NCBI RefSeq assembly: GCF_002257705.1
Contig: NZ_LSLK01000027.1
Span: forward strand, 1 to 39,092
From: Sporomusa silvacetica DSM 10669
Lineage (GTDB): Bacteria; Bacillota; Negativicutes; Sporomusales; Sporomusaceae
Direction: 5' to 3'
Length of the DNA stretch: 39,092 bases
Both the position numbers and the translations under genes were made by a program. Every line of letters starts with the position of its first letter. The stretch's first letter is position 1. The notes under the pieces are model-generated. The model was not told the DNA's origin and did no database searches. It saw only the letters and a list, made by a program, of their open reading frames with translations. This document shows, in pieces, positions 1 through 9,213 of this stretch.

Positions 1-49
1 GTACAGATGGCTTATAACGTCATCTGCTTTTGGTATGTTTAAATCATAA

Positions 50-83
50 AAATGGTGAACACTTATCATAGCGTTCACCATTT
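50..83. terminator. Bidirectional terminator after thrB
   Basis: The arms AAATGGTGAAC (50-60) and GTTCACCATTT (73-83) are perfect complements around a 12-nt loop. There are T-runs on the + strand (81-86) and a shorter one on the minus strand (CCATTTTTATG). On the minus strand it lies about 110 nt past the thrB stop, so it probably ends the pheB-hom-thrB transcript. It may also stop a gene coming in from the left of the window. Confidence 0.75.
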
Positions 84-190
84 TTTGATACATTAACCTG
101 TTCTTAACTACTAACTTAATGACATTGACTATAAAGGGAGCATATCATTGCGAGCAGGGGTTCTTTTTTACTTGTAATCCAATCGGACAA

Positions 191-1096
191 CTATATAATG
201 ACAGCACCTTGCGGGTCAATCTGCAACAGCTGATAGCTTGCTTTTACTTTGTGAATATGAAAGGCTTTAACCATAGCCCTTCCGATCTTATCAGAGTTGC
301 CATCAGTAAAGGCTAACAGGCAGGGCCCGGCACCGCTTAGAACTGCCCCCAGTGCTCCTGCTTGGCGAGCAGCTGACAGGACTTGTGCCATTCCTGGAAT
401 AAGTTTTTCCCGGTAAGGTTGGTGTAGTCTATCTTGCAGTGCATGCGATAATAGCTTCAATTCGCCAGTACACAGTGCACCAATTAAGAGTGCTGCACGG
501 CTGACATTGAATACAGCATCAGCAAAAGGTACTGTTTCCGGCAGCACCTTGCGAGCGGCTTTAGTAGATAGATTAAATTCGGGAATTACAACCACCATCG
601 AAAAGTCTGTAGGTGGTAAAAAACGCAGATATTTAGCGATGCCACTATCCATAATGCTAACAGTAATCCCACCAAAGATGGCGGGAGCAACATTATCGGG
701 GTGACCCTCAATTGTTGTAGCCATAGCCAAAATATCTTCTTTAGTGAAGTGGCGACCAGTAAGCTCATTGGCGCCGACCAGTCCACCAACAATAGCTGCT
801 GCGCTACTGCCAAGACCGCGAGCAAGGGGAATATGATTAGCCATAGTGAGCTTAATGCCTTTGGCTGTATGGCCAGTTTTGTTTAGAATCATTTTTATAG
901 CCTTAACTACAACGTTAGATTCGTCAGCGGGAATGAACTCAGCCCCTTCTCCCGTTATCTCCAGCGATATACCGTCCTCGTCACTCAAGGTAAGCTCAAG
1001 ATCGTTGTATAATGTACATGCGATGCCGACCGCATCAAACCCGGGGCCACAATTGGCGGTTGTTCCCGGCACGCGAATTTTCACGGTGTTTGCCAT
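191..1096 (-). CDS. thrB: Homoserine kinase
   Basis: This enzyme phosphorylates homoserine to O-phosphohomoserine with ATP, the step before threonine synthase, in the cytoplasm. The 301-residue protein has the normal family length. It has the GHMP-kinase N-terminal strand, and the glycine/serine-rich ATP loop GLGSSAA is at residues 94-100. Near the C-terminus GAVLSGAGPCLLAF fits the third GHMP motif. The ATG at 1096 is preceded by an AAAGGGTGG ribosome binding site. It starts 20 nt after the hom stop and is the last gene of the pheB-hom-thrB operon. No threonine synthase gene is visible in the window. Confidence 0.96.
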   Translation of the reverse strand: MANTVKIRVPGTTANCGPGFDAVGIACTLYNDLELTLSDEDGISLEITGEGAEFIPADESNVVVKAIKMILNKTGHTAKGIKLTMANHIPLARGLGSSAAAIVGGLVGANELTGRHFTKEDILAMATTIEGHPDNVAPAIFGGITVSIMDSGIAKYLRFLPPTDFSMVVVIPEFNLSTKAARKVLPETVPFADAVFNVSRAALLIGALCTGELKLLSHALQDRLHQPYREKLIPGMAQVLSAARQAGALGAVLSGAGPCLLAFTDGNSDKIGRAMVKAFHIHKVKASYQLLQIDPQGAVII

Positions 1097-1116
1097 AGTA
1101 TCGCCACCCTTTGAAC

Positions 1117-2409
1117 TTATGAAATTTGTTCTGCTTCTACTCGAATAACACTACCTAATTTACTTACTACTGACATACCCAGCAAGGTGTTCATGGCCAA
1201 ACGAATATTTTCATCAGATACCCGGTAGGTAATAAGGACAAGTTCAGTAGAACCTTCGATTTTTCGCTTTTGAATAACAGAATGTAAGCTGACTTGCTGA
1301 GCGCCAAATGCGCCAGCAATGGCTGCTAATACGCCAGGCTTATCCTCGACAAGTAGTCTAATGTAATAAGGGGATTCTATTTTATTGACCGGATAAATAG
1401 GCTTTTGATCAAAACAAGTACATAAAATACGGCTACTGACATTATGACGAATATCACGTGCGACATCAATTATATCAGCAACAACTGCGCTGGCTGTCGG
1501 CAATTCCCCTGCACCACGGCCGTAAAACATAGTTTCACCCACGGCGTCTCCTTTAACGAATATTGCGTTAAACACATCATTAACTGAGGCTAAAGGGTGA
1601 CTGGCTGGCAGGAACGCCGGATGAACCCGGACATTAATCCCATGCTCGTCTTGCTTGGCAATGGCCAGTAGTTTGATGATAAAACCAAGTTCTTTAGCGT
1701 ATTCAATATCTTGAATAGAGATGTTGGTTATACCTTCGATGGAGACATCATCCAGTGTAATTCGGACACCAAAGGCAATTGATGCTAGAATGGCAATCTT
1801 GCGGGCAGCATCAAAGCCACCGACATCGGCTGTTGGATCAGATTCGGCATAGCCTTTGGCCTGCGCTTCGGCTAGTACGTCAGCATAATCCAGTTTCTCA
1901 GTTGACATTTTGGTAAGCATATAGTTAGTGGTCCCATTAACTATGCCCATAATTTCGGTAATCTGATTGGCAGCTAAACACTGTTTAAGAGGACGGATAA
2001 TGGGAATACCACCGCCCACACTGGCCTCAAAGAGAAAATCAACTTGGCTGGCCTCAGCTGCCTCAAAGAGTTCACGACCATATTTGGATACAACATCTTT
2101 GTTGGCAGTGACAACATGTTTACCGGCTTTAAGTGCAGCCAGCATATATTCCTTAGAGGGAATTTCTCCGCCCATGATCTCGACGACAATTGTAATGTCA
2201 GGATCACTTAGGATTTCTTCAATATTAGTCACTAGCTCAGCCTCTGTTGCTACAGTTCTAACTTTGGTAAGATTTCTTACCAGTATTTTCTTAATTACAA
2301 CTGGTATACCTACTTTTTGAGAAATATTATGGGCATTATTTGTTAAGATTTTCACAACACCGGTACCTACAGTACCCATTCCCAGCAACGCAATATTAAT
2401 TGCACTCAT
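1117..2409 (-). CDS. hom: Homoserine dehydrogenase with C-terminal ACT domain
   Basis: It reduces aspartate semialdehyde to homoserine with NAD(P)H, the branch point to threonine and methionine. The 430-residue protein starts with a Rossmann loop GMGTVGTG (residues 10-17). The central catalytic domain follows (KGYAESDPTADVGGFDAARK). An ACT regulatory domain covers about residues 350-425 (RLLVEDKPGVLAAIAGAFG), which in this family mediates feedback inhibition by threonine. The ATG at 2409 sits behind a strong AGGAGGCG site, 10 nt after the pheB stop. Cotranscription with pheB and thrB is very likely. Confidence 0.97.
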   Translation of the reverse strand: MSAINIALLGMGTVGTGVVKILTNNAHNISQKVGIPVVIKKILVRNLTKVRTVATEAELVTNIEEILSDPDITIVVEIMGGEIPSKEYMLAALKAGKHVVTANKDVVSKYGRELFEAAEASQVDFLFEASVGGGIPIIRPLKQCLAANQITEIMGIVNGTTNYMLTKMSTEKLDYADVLAEAQAKGYAESDPTADVGGFDAARKIAILASIAFGVRITLDDVSIEGITNISIQDIEYAKELGFIIKLLAIAKQDEHGINVRVHPAFLPASHPLASVNDVFNAIFVKGDAVGETMFYGRGAGELPTASAVVADIIDVARDIRHNVSSRILCTCFDQKPIYPVNKIESPYYIRLLVEDKPGVLAAIAGAFGAQQVSLHSVIQKRKIEGSTELVLITYRVSDENIRLAMNTLLGMSVVSKLGSVIRVEAEQIS

Positions 2410-2419
2410 AGTTCGCCTC

Positions 2420-2869
2420 CTAAGCCTGGCCTAAAACTTCCAGCCTTTTTACTCCATCTACCATTCTCAACTTGTCAAGCAGTGCCTCCAAGTCGATAAC
2501 TAAATCGGCAGTTTCAATAGATATTGTTGCGTTTGCCACTCCTTGAAGTGGAATGCCCTGATTAATTGTTAGCACACTGCCATGTTCATTGGCAACAGTG
2601 TTCAAAACCCGTGACAATACACCTGATTTGTGTTCTAGCAGTAATGCGATTGTTACAATTTTTTCTTTACTTGCTTCGTAAAACGGAAATACATAGTCCT
2701 TATATTTATAGTAGGCACTACGGCTCAATTCCATTTTTTCGACTGCTTCGTTGATTGTTCGCGCTTCACCGCGTTTTAATAACTCTTTTACTTTAATTGT
2801 TTTTTTTATGGCTTCGGGTAAAATCTCCTCCCGAACTAGATAAAAAATAGCTTTTTGTCCTGTAACCAT
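2420..2869 (-). CDS. pheB: ACT domain protein, PheB/UPF0735 family
   Basis: The 149-residue protein has an N-terminal helical segment with a helix-turn-helix-like look (ARTINEAVEKMELSRSAYY). A single ACT domain follows from about residue 70 (IVTIALLLEHKSGVLSRVLN). This layout is that of the UPF0735/PheB family. Its biochemical role is unsettled; an amino-acid-responsive regulatory role is usually assumed. It is the first gene of the pheB-hom-thrB operon, a common Firmicute arrangement. The ATG at 2869 has an AGGAGGG site just upstream, and a sigma-A promoter lies about 55 nt farther up. Confidence 0.9.
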   Translation of the reverse strand: MVTGQKAIFYLVREEILPEAIKKTIKVKELLKRGEARTINEAVEKMELSRSAYYKYKDYVFPFYEASKEKIVTIALLLEHKSGVLSRVLNTVANEHGSVLTINQGIPLQGVANATISIETADLVIDLEALLDKLRMVDGVKRLEVLGQA

Positions 2870-2920
2870 TTTGCCCTCCTTGGTACTGCTGTTGCGGATG
2901 TATATCTTTATATGGTAGAC

Positions 2921-2950
2921 ATTATATCATCAAAATAGCGGATTATACAA
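2921..2950 (-). promoter_or_regulatory. Sigma-A promoter for pheB-hom-thrB
   Basis: Read on the minus strand, TTGTAT (2945-2950) and TATAAT (2921-2926) are separated by 18 nt. It lies between the spoIVA terminator and the pheB ribosome binding site, where an operon promoter is expected. No leader terminator or T-box motif is seen in the short 5' UTR. Confidence 0.7.
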
Positions 2951-2956
2951 GCAAAA

Positions 2957-2993
2957 ATACAAAAAAATTAGTCAGTCCTTTACAGAACTGACT
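2957..2993 (-). terminator. Rho-independent terminator of spoIVA
   Basis: On the minus strand AGTCAGT (2987-2993) pairs with ACTGACT (2970-2976) around a 10-nt loop. It is followed by AATTTTTTTG. It begins about 28 nt after the spoIVA stop codon. Confidence 0.85.
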
Positions 2994-3021
2994 GTTAATA
3001 TAGGATAAAGTATTGGTTTAT

Positions 3022-4500
3022 TTAAAAAATGATACATATTAATCCGCCACTACCATCATTAACGATTTTCTGAAGTGTATCTTTTAGTTTCATTTGTGCA
3101 TTTTCCGGCATACTTGTTAATTTATTTTGAATACCTTCACGAACAAGCTCATTTAACGATTTACCAAACAGGTTAGTACGCCAGATTTTTTCCGGCTCGC
3201 CTTCAAATTCGCGCATTAGGTATTGAATCAGTTCTTCGCTTTGTTTTTCAGTGCCAATAATAGGTGAGATTTCAGCTTGCACATCAGTGCGGATAATATG
3301 TAATGAAGGTGCTGAAGCTTTGAGTTTTACGCCAAAGCGATTGCCGGTACGAATAATCTCTGGTTCTTCCAGAACCATTTCATCAAGCTGCGGCGGTACA
3401 ATACCATAACCTGTTTGTTCAACATCTTCCAGCGCAGCCGATATTTTGTCATACTGTCGTTTGGCTACTGAAAGGTCTTTCATAAGTCGTAGCAGGTGAT
3501 GTTCTCCTGTTATGGTAAAGCCTGTGAGCTCTTCAAGAACACCGTAGAACAGGTCTGTGCGAGCGGTCATTTCAATAACAGCAATACCGCTGCCAAGATC
3601 CATATCATGAAGAATTACATCGGCGACAAAATCGTAGCCTGATAAATCGTCAATTGCCCGGTCAATATCACGCAGGCGTCGAATATATTGCACTACATTG
3701 CTGACAGCACCTTCAAATTTCTGGCGTAACCAGTGATCTTTATCAAGTTCTTCAACCCACTTGGGTAGGGTAATATTGACTTCTCTAACAGGAAACTCGT
3801 AGAGTACCTCTTGCAAAATGCCATATATATCATCATGGGATAACTGGGCGCAGTCTACCGGAATTACCGGTACATCATAAGTACCTTCTAATTTTGCTAC
3901 CAGCTCCCGAGTCTCTTTTGCATTAGGTTTGCCAGTATTTAGAATTACTAAGAATGGCTTTTGTAGTTCTTTAAGTTCGGTAATGACCCGCTCTTCAGCT
4001 GATAGATATTTATCCCGCGATAGATCGGTAACACTACCATCAGTAGTAACAACTAAGCCAATTGTTGAGTGTTCAGTAATTACTTTGCGGGTGCCTACCT
4101 CAGCTGCTTCCTGGAATGGAATTTCGTTCTCGAACCAGGGTGTGAGCACCATGCGAGGTCCCTCAGCTTCTTCATACCCTAACGCACCATCTACTGTGTA
4201 ACCAACACAATCGACCACCCGCACTCTAACATTCACGTTGTCTTTAACATTAATTTCTACTGCCTCATTAGGGATAAATTTTGGCTCAGTCGTCATTATG
4301 GTTTTACCGCCGGCACTTTGCGGTAACTCATCTTTGGCACGTTCTTTGTCATAGGGATCAGTGATATTAGGCAGTACCATAGTCTCCATAAAACGCTTAA
4401 TAAAGGTTGATTTACCCGTGCGGACCGGGCCGACTACACCAATATAAATATCTCCACCAGTGCGTTCGGCGATATCTCTAAACAAGTCGAATTTTTCCAT
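3022..4500 (-). CDS. spoIVA: Stage IV sporulation protein A, coat morphogenetic ATPase
   Basis: SpoIVA polymerises on the outer forespore membrane in the mother cell using ATP hydrolysis and forms the base on which the spore coat is built. The protein is 492 residues, the usual length. A P-loop GPVRTGKST is at residues 24-32. The C-terminus ends GGLICIIF, the hydrophobic tail typical of the family that contacts membrane-bound SpoVM. The open frame extends 36 codons upstream, but the ATG at 4500 has a GGGAGG ribosome binding site and matches the family start (MEKFDLFRDIAERT). The region before it holds a sigma-E-type promoter. It is monocistronic between terminators. Confidence 0.97.
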   Translation of the reverse strand: MEKFDLFRDIAERTGGDIYIGVVGPVRTGKSTFIKRFMETMVLPNITDPYDKERAKDELPQSAGGKTIMTTEPKFIPNEAVEINVKDNVNVRVRVVDCVGYTVDGALGYEEAEGPRMVLTPWFENEIPFQEAAEVGTRKVITEHSTIGLVVTTDGSVTDLSRDKYLSAEERVITELKELQKPFLVILNTGKPNAKETRELVAKLEGTYDVPVIPVDCAQLSHDDIYGILQEVLYEFPVREVNITLPKWVEELDKDHWLRQKFEGAVSNVVQYIRRLRDIDRAIDDLSGYDFVADVILHDMDLGSGIAVIEMTARTDLFYGVLEELTGFTITGEHHLLRLMKDLSVAKRQYDKISAALEDVEQTGYGIVPPQLDEMVLEEPEIIRTGNRFGVKLKASAPSLHIIRTDVQAEISPIIGTEKQSEELIQYLMREFEGEPEKIWRTNLFGKSLNELVREGIQNKLTSMPENAQMKLKDTLQKIVNDGSGGLICIIF

Positions 4501-4539
4501 CTGGCGTATCCCTCCCTGATTACGATAGTTGTCATTATA

Positions 4540-4566
4540 ATTATATGACAGGCCATTCCAAATATT
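4540..4566 (-). promoter_or_regulatory. Sigma-E type promoter of spoIVA
   Basis: On the minus strand AATATT (4561-4566) and CATATAAT (4540-4547) are separated by 13 nt. This fits the sigma-E pattern recalled from Bacillus (-35 near ATATT, -10 CATAYAAT). The predicted start lies about 30 nt before the spoIVA ATG. It agrees with mother-cell expression of spoIVA. Confidence 0.75.
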
Positions 4567-4570
4567 ACAA

Positions 4571-4633
4571 AATAAAAAATGTATGGTAACTAAAAAGTAA
4601 CTTACCATACTTTATTAGTCACCATACATTTTT
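4571..4633 (-). terminator. Terminator of gpsA with a repeated arm
   Basis: On the minus strand the element GTATGGT occurs twice (within 4621-4630 and 4602-4610). Both copies can pair with the single ACCATAC at 4581-4587, which is followed by ATTTTTTATTTTG. Two alternative hairpins share one 3' arm and U-tract. The longer one pairs 13 bases (4575-4587 with 4621-4633). It ends the der-plsY-gpsA transcript just before the spoIVA promoter. Confidence 0.8.
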
Positions 4634-4646
4634 ATGCCAAGTTTAT

Positions 4647-5690
4647 TTAATTCCAGTTTAAATTAGTAAGTGCAACTTCCTCGACCTCGTGGGTGCGACT
4701 GCGGGTCATTAACTCCAGGACAGCGTCTTTAGGAGACTTATTTTGATATAGTACTTGATAGATTTGCTCTGTTATTGGCATAGTAACCTCATACCTAGTT
4801 GATAGCTGATATGCGGCTTTGGTGGCCCTGATGCCTTCTACCACCATTGATGTTTCAGCTTGGATTTCATCTACCGTCTTACCTTCTGCCAACATAAGTC
4901 CGGCTCGCCGGTTACGACTGTGTATGCTGGTGCAGGTAGCAATTAGGTCGCCAATACCAGCGAGTCCTGCAAAGGTCAAAGGATTCGCCCCCATGGCCAT
5001 ACCCAGACGGGCAATTTCAGCCAATCCGCGCGTCATGAGCGCAGATTTAGCGTTGTCGCCGAAGCCTAATCCGTCAGAGATACCGGCCCCTAGCGCTATA
5101 ACATTTTTTAGTGCTCCAGCTAATTCGACGCCAATCATATCAGGATTGGTATAAACACGAAAATAAGGGAGCATAAAAGTATCTTGGATATACTCGGCAA
5201 CTTTGCGGGACTTAGCTGCTACGACGGTGGCTGTTGGATAGCGTAGGGCCACCTCTTCCGCATGATTAGGGCCGGATAATACCGCTATTTGGTCGGAAAT
5301 TGCCGGTAATTCTTCAGCAATAATCTCCGATAGCCGCTTGACACTGCTTAACTCCAGGCCTTTAGCTGCAGTAGCAAGAATAGTCTCGGCTGTGATATAG
5401 GGAGCTAGCTTTGCCGCTGTTTGCCTGATAGCATGTGATGGCGTTACCAGCACAATGAGCGAAGCCTCTGCGGCGACCTCTTCCAGGTTATGGGTAACAG
5501 TAACCGAATGAGGTAGGTTGCAGCCCGGCAAATAAGTTGCGTTTTCTCGGGTTCGCTGGATCTGCTCAGATAGCTCAGGTGAGCGGACCCATAATTTAAC
5601 AGCTGTGTGTTTTTGACCTAATACTGTGGCCAAAGCTGTACCCCAGCTGCCTGCACCAATGACGGCTATATGCATTTTAGTAAGTGTCAC
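4647..5690 (-). CDS. gpsA: NAD(P)H-dependent glycerol-3-phosphate dehydrogenase
   Basis: It makes sn-glycerol 3-phosphate from dihydroxyacetone phosphate for phospholipid synthesis. The nucleotide loop GAGSWGTA is at residues 12-19 and the family lysine lies in GALKNVIALGAG (K195). The frame opens with a GTG at 5690 that overlaps the plsY stop (GTGA). An ATG five codons later (5675) would give MHIAVIGAGSWG, the more usual family start, but has no good ribosome binding site of its own. The GTG start suggests translational coupling to plsY. Its neighbour plsY uses the product, so the pair covers the first steps of glycerolipid synthesis. Confidence 0.96.
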   Translation of the reverse strand: MTLTKMHIAVIGAGSWGTALATVLGQKHTAVKLWVRSPELSEQIQRTRENATYLPGCNLPHSVTVTHNLEEVAAEASLIVLVTPSHAIRQTAAKLAPYITAETILATAAKGLELSSVKRLSEIIAEELPAISDQIAVLSGPNHAEEVALRYPTATVVAAKSRKVAEYIQDTFMLPYFRVYTNPDMIGVELAGALKNVIALGAGISDGLGFGDNAKSALMTRGLAEIARLGMAMGANPLTFAGLAGIGDLIATCTSIHSRNRRAGLMLAEGKTVDEIQAETSMVVEGIRATKAAYQLSTRYEVTMPITEQIYQVLYQNKSPKDAVLELMTRSRTHEVEEVALTNLNWN

Positions 5691-6307
5691 TTCTCTTTCG
5701 TGGAGCCTGGTTCAGTTTTACTGCCAGCTTTAATTTTCGACTCTGTCCCGGTTAGTAATCGTTCAATGTTTGGTCGATGTCTGATAATGACAAACAATGC
5801 AGCTAATACGCCAAAATAAAAGAATTCCTGCCTAGAGTTCAGTAACCACATTGAAACTGGAACTAAGGCGGCTGCTATAATCGATGCAAGTGAAACATAA
5901 CGGGTAAAACATACAATAATTACCCAGATAACAAAGACAATTATTGTAACCTTTGGTGCGAGCATTGCAATTACGCCCAACCCGGTAGCCACACCGCGTC
6001 CACCTTTAAATCCCAGGAGTATTGACCAGTTATGGCCGGCAATGGCCCCCATTCCACCAAACATTTCAGCTACCGCCGTTTGGCCGATATACTGACCAAT
6101 AAGAACCCCGGCTATTCCCTTGATGGCATCTGTAAGAAATACCCAGGAGGCTGGCCAGGGACCTAGTATTCGATAGGCGTTTGTTGCGCCAATATTTTTA
6201 CTACCAAACTGTCTCAGATCAACGTTATAGAATTTTTGACCAATAATCAACCCATTAGGGATTGAACCAATCAAATAGCTGGTGACAATAACCAGCAAAT
6301 ATTCCAT
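5687..6307 (-). CDS. plsY: Acyl-phosphate:glycerol-3-phosphate acyltransferase
   Basis: PlsY is an integral membrane enzyme that acylates glycerol 3-phosphate from acyl-phosphate. The 206-residue protein shows about five hydrophobic segments and the conserved loops SYLIGSIPNGLIIGQ (N-terminal), GSKNIGATNAYRILG (about residues 36-50) and HNWSILLGFKGGRGVATGLG (about residues 92-111). A charged C-terminal tail (residues 190-206) extends past the last membrane helix. The ATG at 6307 has a GAGGGAGTGGG site. It overlaps gpsA by 4 nt and follows der by about 20 nt. Confidence 0.96.
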   Translation of the reverse strand: MEYLLVIVTSYLIGSIPNGLIIGQKFYNVDLRQFGSKNIGATNAYRILGPWPASWVFLTDAIKGIAGVLIGQYIGQTAVAEMFGGMGAIAGHNWSILLGFKGGRGVATGLGVIAMLAPKVTIIVFVIWVIIVCFTRYVSLASIIAAALVPVSMWLLNSRQEFFYFGVLAALFVIIRHRPNIERLLTGTESKIKAGSKTEPGSTKEK

Positions 6308-6328
6308 TCTCCCACTCCCTCAATTTGT

Positions 6329-7654
6329 TTACTCATCTTTCTCTTTGCGTCCGCGAACAATCAGTTTGAGTGGAGTTCCTTCAAATCCAAATGCTTCTCT
6401 TAATTTGTTTTCTAAAAAACGCAAATAGGAAAAATGCATGATCTCAGGATCATTGACAAAGAAAATAAAAGTAGGTGGTTTAACAGCAGGCTGGGTGGTA
6501 AAGTAGATTTTGAGCCGTCGTCCCTGCTCAGAAGGCGGTGGATTGATGGCTGTTGCATCTTCAATAACTTGGTTAAGTACACTTGTTGTCACTCGCATCG
6601 CATGTTGATCAGCTACATATTTAACAAGCTCGGTTACCCGCTGCACCCGTTGTTTGGTAAGGGCTGAAGTAAATAATACTGGTGAATATTGTATAAAACC
6701 GAGTTCTTCACGGATGGTTTCGGTAAATTTAAGTGAAGTCTTACTGTCTTTTTCAACGAGATCCCATTTATTGACGACAATAATGCTAGCTTTCCCTGCC
6801 TCATGGGCATAGCCGGCGATTTTTTTATCTTGCTCGGTTACTCCCTCTTCGGCATTAATAACCATGAGTACTACGTCACAGCGGTCAACTGCTCGCAGTG
6901 AACGAATAACACTATAGCGCTCAACAGGCATGTCAACCTTAGCCTTACGGCGCATTCCGGCAGTATCAATCATTACATAGGACTGTCCTGCTTTAGTGAA
7001 ATGAGTGTCAATAGCATCTCTGGTAGTTCCGGGAATATCGCTAACTATGACTCTATCTTCGCCAATGATAGCATTAACCAGTGAAGACTTGCCAACATTA
7101 GGACGACCGATTACTGCAACTTTAATCTGATCATTTTCTTCAGGTTCAATATGTTCTTCAGGCAAGTTTTCGATCAGCCTGTCCAGCATGTCGCCAAAAT
7201 TAAGTGCATTGGTGGCCGAAAGCGCAATTGGATCGCCTAGTCCCAGGTTGTAAAACTCATAAATGTCAGCTTCGTTCTTCATGTTGTCAACTTTGTTTAC
7301 TACTAATAAAACTGGTTTTCTGGTATTGCGCAGAATCACGGCTACTTCATTGTCGGCGGTAGTCATACCAACCTTGCCGTCAACAATAAACATGATGACA
7401 TCAGCCTCGTCGATGGCCAGCTTGGCCTGATTACGAATTGCTGTAAGCATTTTGTCAGTAGTTTCAAATTCGATACCACCAGTATCAATCATGGTAAAAT
7501 TATGACCCAGCCACTCGGAATCCATGTAGATACGGTCACGGGTAACACCAGGTATATCTTCTACAATCGATAACCGATTTCTTCCTATATAATTAAATAT
7601 AGTTGATTTGCCGACATTCGGTCGGCCAACGATTGCAACAATTGGTTTACTCAT
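6329..7654 (-). CDS. der: Ribosome biogenesis GTPase Der (EngA)
   Basis: Der is an essential double GTPase for 50S subunit maturation. Two G domains are visible, with P-loops GRPNVGKST (residues 10-18) and GRPNVGKSS near residue 185. Each has DTGG/DTAG and NKVD/NKWD motifs, and a C-terminal KH-like domain follows (TFIFFVNDPEIMHFSYLRFLEN within it). The frame extends one codon to a TTG at 7657, but the ATG at 7654 is better placed behind GGTGAT and gives the family start MSKPIVAIVG. It is the first gene of the der-plsY-gpsA set, and the DUF512 gene upstream is a usual neighbour. Confidence 0.97.
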   Translation of the reverse strand: MSKPIVAIVGRPNVGKSTIFNYIGRNRLSIVEDIPGVTRDRIYMDSEWLGHNFTMIDTGGIEFETTDKMLTAIRNQAKLAIDEADVIMFIVDGKVGMTTADNEVAVILRNTRKPVLLVVNKVDNMKNEADIYEFYNLGLGDPIALSATNALNFGDMLDRLIENLPEEHIEPEENDQIKVAVIGRPNVGKSSLVNAIIGEDRVIVSDIPGTTRDAIDTHFTKAGQSYVMIDTAGMRRKAKVDMPVERYSVIRSLRAVDRCDVVLMVINAEEGVTEQDKKIAGYAHEAGKASIIVVNKWDLVEKDSKTSLKFTETIREELGFIQYSPVLFTSALTKQRVQRVTELVKYVADQHAMRVTTSVLNQVIEDATAINPPPSEQGRRLKIYFTTQPAVKPPTFIFFVNDPEIMHFSYLRFLENKLREAFGFEGTPLKLIVRGRKEKDE

Positions 7655-7754
7655 CAAATATCACCTTGTATCTTTCTAATAATCAACGATTACTGTGCAC
7701 AGACAAGTTACTGGTTAACAATAGTTTTGCCTGTCCCTGCCACGCTATACTATA

Positions 7755-9062
7755 TTACCGCCAGGCGGCAAGGAACTGTTTTAAGTCTTGAGCAGAGTAG
7801 GCCGTACGCACCGGAACATCTAATTTGGCGGCAATTGTATCAGGTGTCAGGTTATCGAGAAAAACATGTTCGCCTTTTCGGAGTGCCACTCCTGGAATAA
7901 TAACAGCGGTACGGGGACCTGGTATTTCTTTTAAAGCTGCTATTATATCGCTGCCTGTCAAGAGCCCGGTGACAGTTATGCTACTGCCGAAAAACTTATT
8001 TTCTACGGCAATTATTCGGACTGTTAGGTTTGGAATCCGAAAATCAGCTATAAGGGGTGAGAGAATTTTCGCTGCTGAAACACCACACACAACATCAATA
8101 TAGTGGGGTTCACTATATCCTTCCATTGATACCTGTTCCTGCTCCCAATCAGCCAGAAAGCTGCGAACAAGGCCAATACCATTTTCAAGCTGCGGAAAGC
8201 CATCATATGATTCATAACTAGGAATTTCTTTACCGGCAGCTAGATAAAATTCATCAGCCAGGTATACAAAGGATGAGTGGCTCTCTGTACGACATTTTTT
8301 TTGCCAGTGGTGTACTAGCTTAATTATCTCCCCAGCGGCTGAAGCTGAAAATTTGGTCAAGGGGTGACAGTTATCACGATAACGGGTAAGACCGACAGGT
8401 ACAATGGCCAGTGATAAAACCGCGGGATGCATAGCATATAAATCACTGATGGTTTTCTCTAATTCTTTGCCGTCATTAAATCCGGGGCATAAAACAACCT
8501 GAGTGTGGAGCTCGATATCTTTCTCAACTAGTTCGTTTAGTTGTTCCATAATTTTTCCAGCCTGCTTGCTGGCTAGCATTTGCTGTCTAAGTTCACCATT
8601 GGTTGTATGTACTGAAACATAGAGTGGTGACAAGTGAAGTCTGGCGATTCGATTCAGGTCGCGTGAACTTAGATTAGTCAAGGTAACAAAATTTCCATAC
8701 AAAAAGGACAGTCGGTAATCATCATCTTTGATGTAGAGACTATCACGCATGCCGATAGGCATTTGGTCAACAAAACAAAAGATGCAATTGTTGGCACAGT
8801 GCCGTACGTTGTCGAATACTGCATTTTCAAATTCCAGTCCTAAATCCTCGTCGTACTCTTTTTCAAAGGCAATTAGTTCCTGATTGCCTGAAGCATGTTC
8901 AATTAGGAGTTCAATTTCTTCCTCCGCTAGTGCAAAGCTGAGATCAATAATATCTTGAACAGCCTCTCCATTGACCTCAAGTAGACGATCTCCAGGCACA
9001 AGGCCGATTTCAGCGCCGATACTATCTGGTATAACAGTAGATATAATGCCTTTATATGTCAA
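7755..9062 (-). CDS. DUF512 family PDZ/radical-SAM-like protein
   Basis: The 435-residue protein begins with a PDZ-like domain (about residues 1-60, with GLVPGDRLLEVNG). A CxxxCxxC cluster follows, CANNCIFC at residues 89-96, as in radical SAM enzymes. The C-terminal part is the DUF512 region (VDVVCGVSAAKILSPL, then GLLTGSDIIAAL). The family is widespread beside der in Firmicutes, and its reaction is unknown. The open frame reaches a TTG at 9113, but a TTG at 9062 sits 7-8 nt after a very strong AAAGGGGGG site and gives the family-like start MTYKGIISTVIPDSIGAEIG, so I use it. It lies 100 nt upstream of der; no terminator is seen between them. Confidence 0.88.
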   Translation of the reverse strand: MTYKGIISTVIPDSIGAEIGLVPGDRLLEVNGEAVQDIIDLSFALAEEEIELLIEHASGNQELIAFEKEYDEDLGLEFENAVFDNVRHCANNCIFCFVDQMPIGMRDSLYIKDDDYRLSFLYGNFVTLTNLSSRDLNRIARLHLSPLYVSVHTTNGELRQQMLASKQAGKIMEQLNELVEKDIELHTQVVLCPGFNDGKELEKTISDLYAMHPAVLSLAIVPVGLTRYRDNCHPLTKFSASAAGEIIKLVHHWQKKCRTESHSSFVYLADEFYLAAGKEIPSYESYDGFPQLENGIGLVRSFLADWEQEQVSMEGYSEPHYIDVVCGVSAAKILSPLIADFRIPNLTVRIIAVENKFFGSSITVTGLLTGSDIIAALKEIPGPRTAVIIPGVALRKGEHVFLDNLTPDTIAAKLDVPVRTAYSAQDLKQFLAAWR

Positions 9063-9177
9063 AGTATTCCCCCCTTTCTTTACTATTCCGTTTGTAGCTA
9101 TAATTTCCTGCAAACTGTGTATTAAACAACAAAATAAAGTGAGAATTAGCTTCAGCGAACTGTAAGGTATAAGAAAT

Positions 9178-9205
9178 AAGAAAAAGGCAGGACCTAAGCC
9201 TGCCT
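9178..9205 (-). terminator. Terminator of spoIIP
   Basis: On the minus strand AGGCAGG (9199-9205) pairs with CCTGCCT (9185-9191) around a 7-nt loop. TTTTCTT follows. It starts about 9 nt after the spoIIP stop. Confidence 0.85.
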
Positions 9206-9213
9206 GGGAAGAG

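Noticed and set aside
1..40. CAGATG...CATCTG inverted repeat at the window start as a terminator
   Set aside because: Only six paired bases and a weak CTTTT tail; too weak and cut off from its gene.
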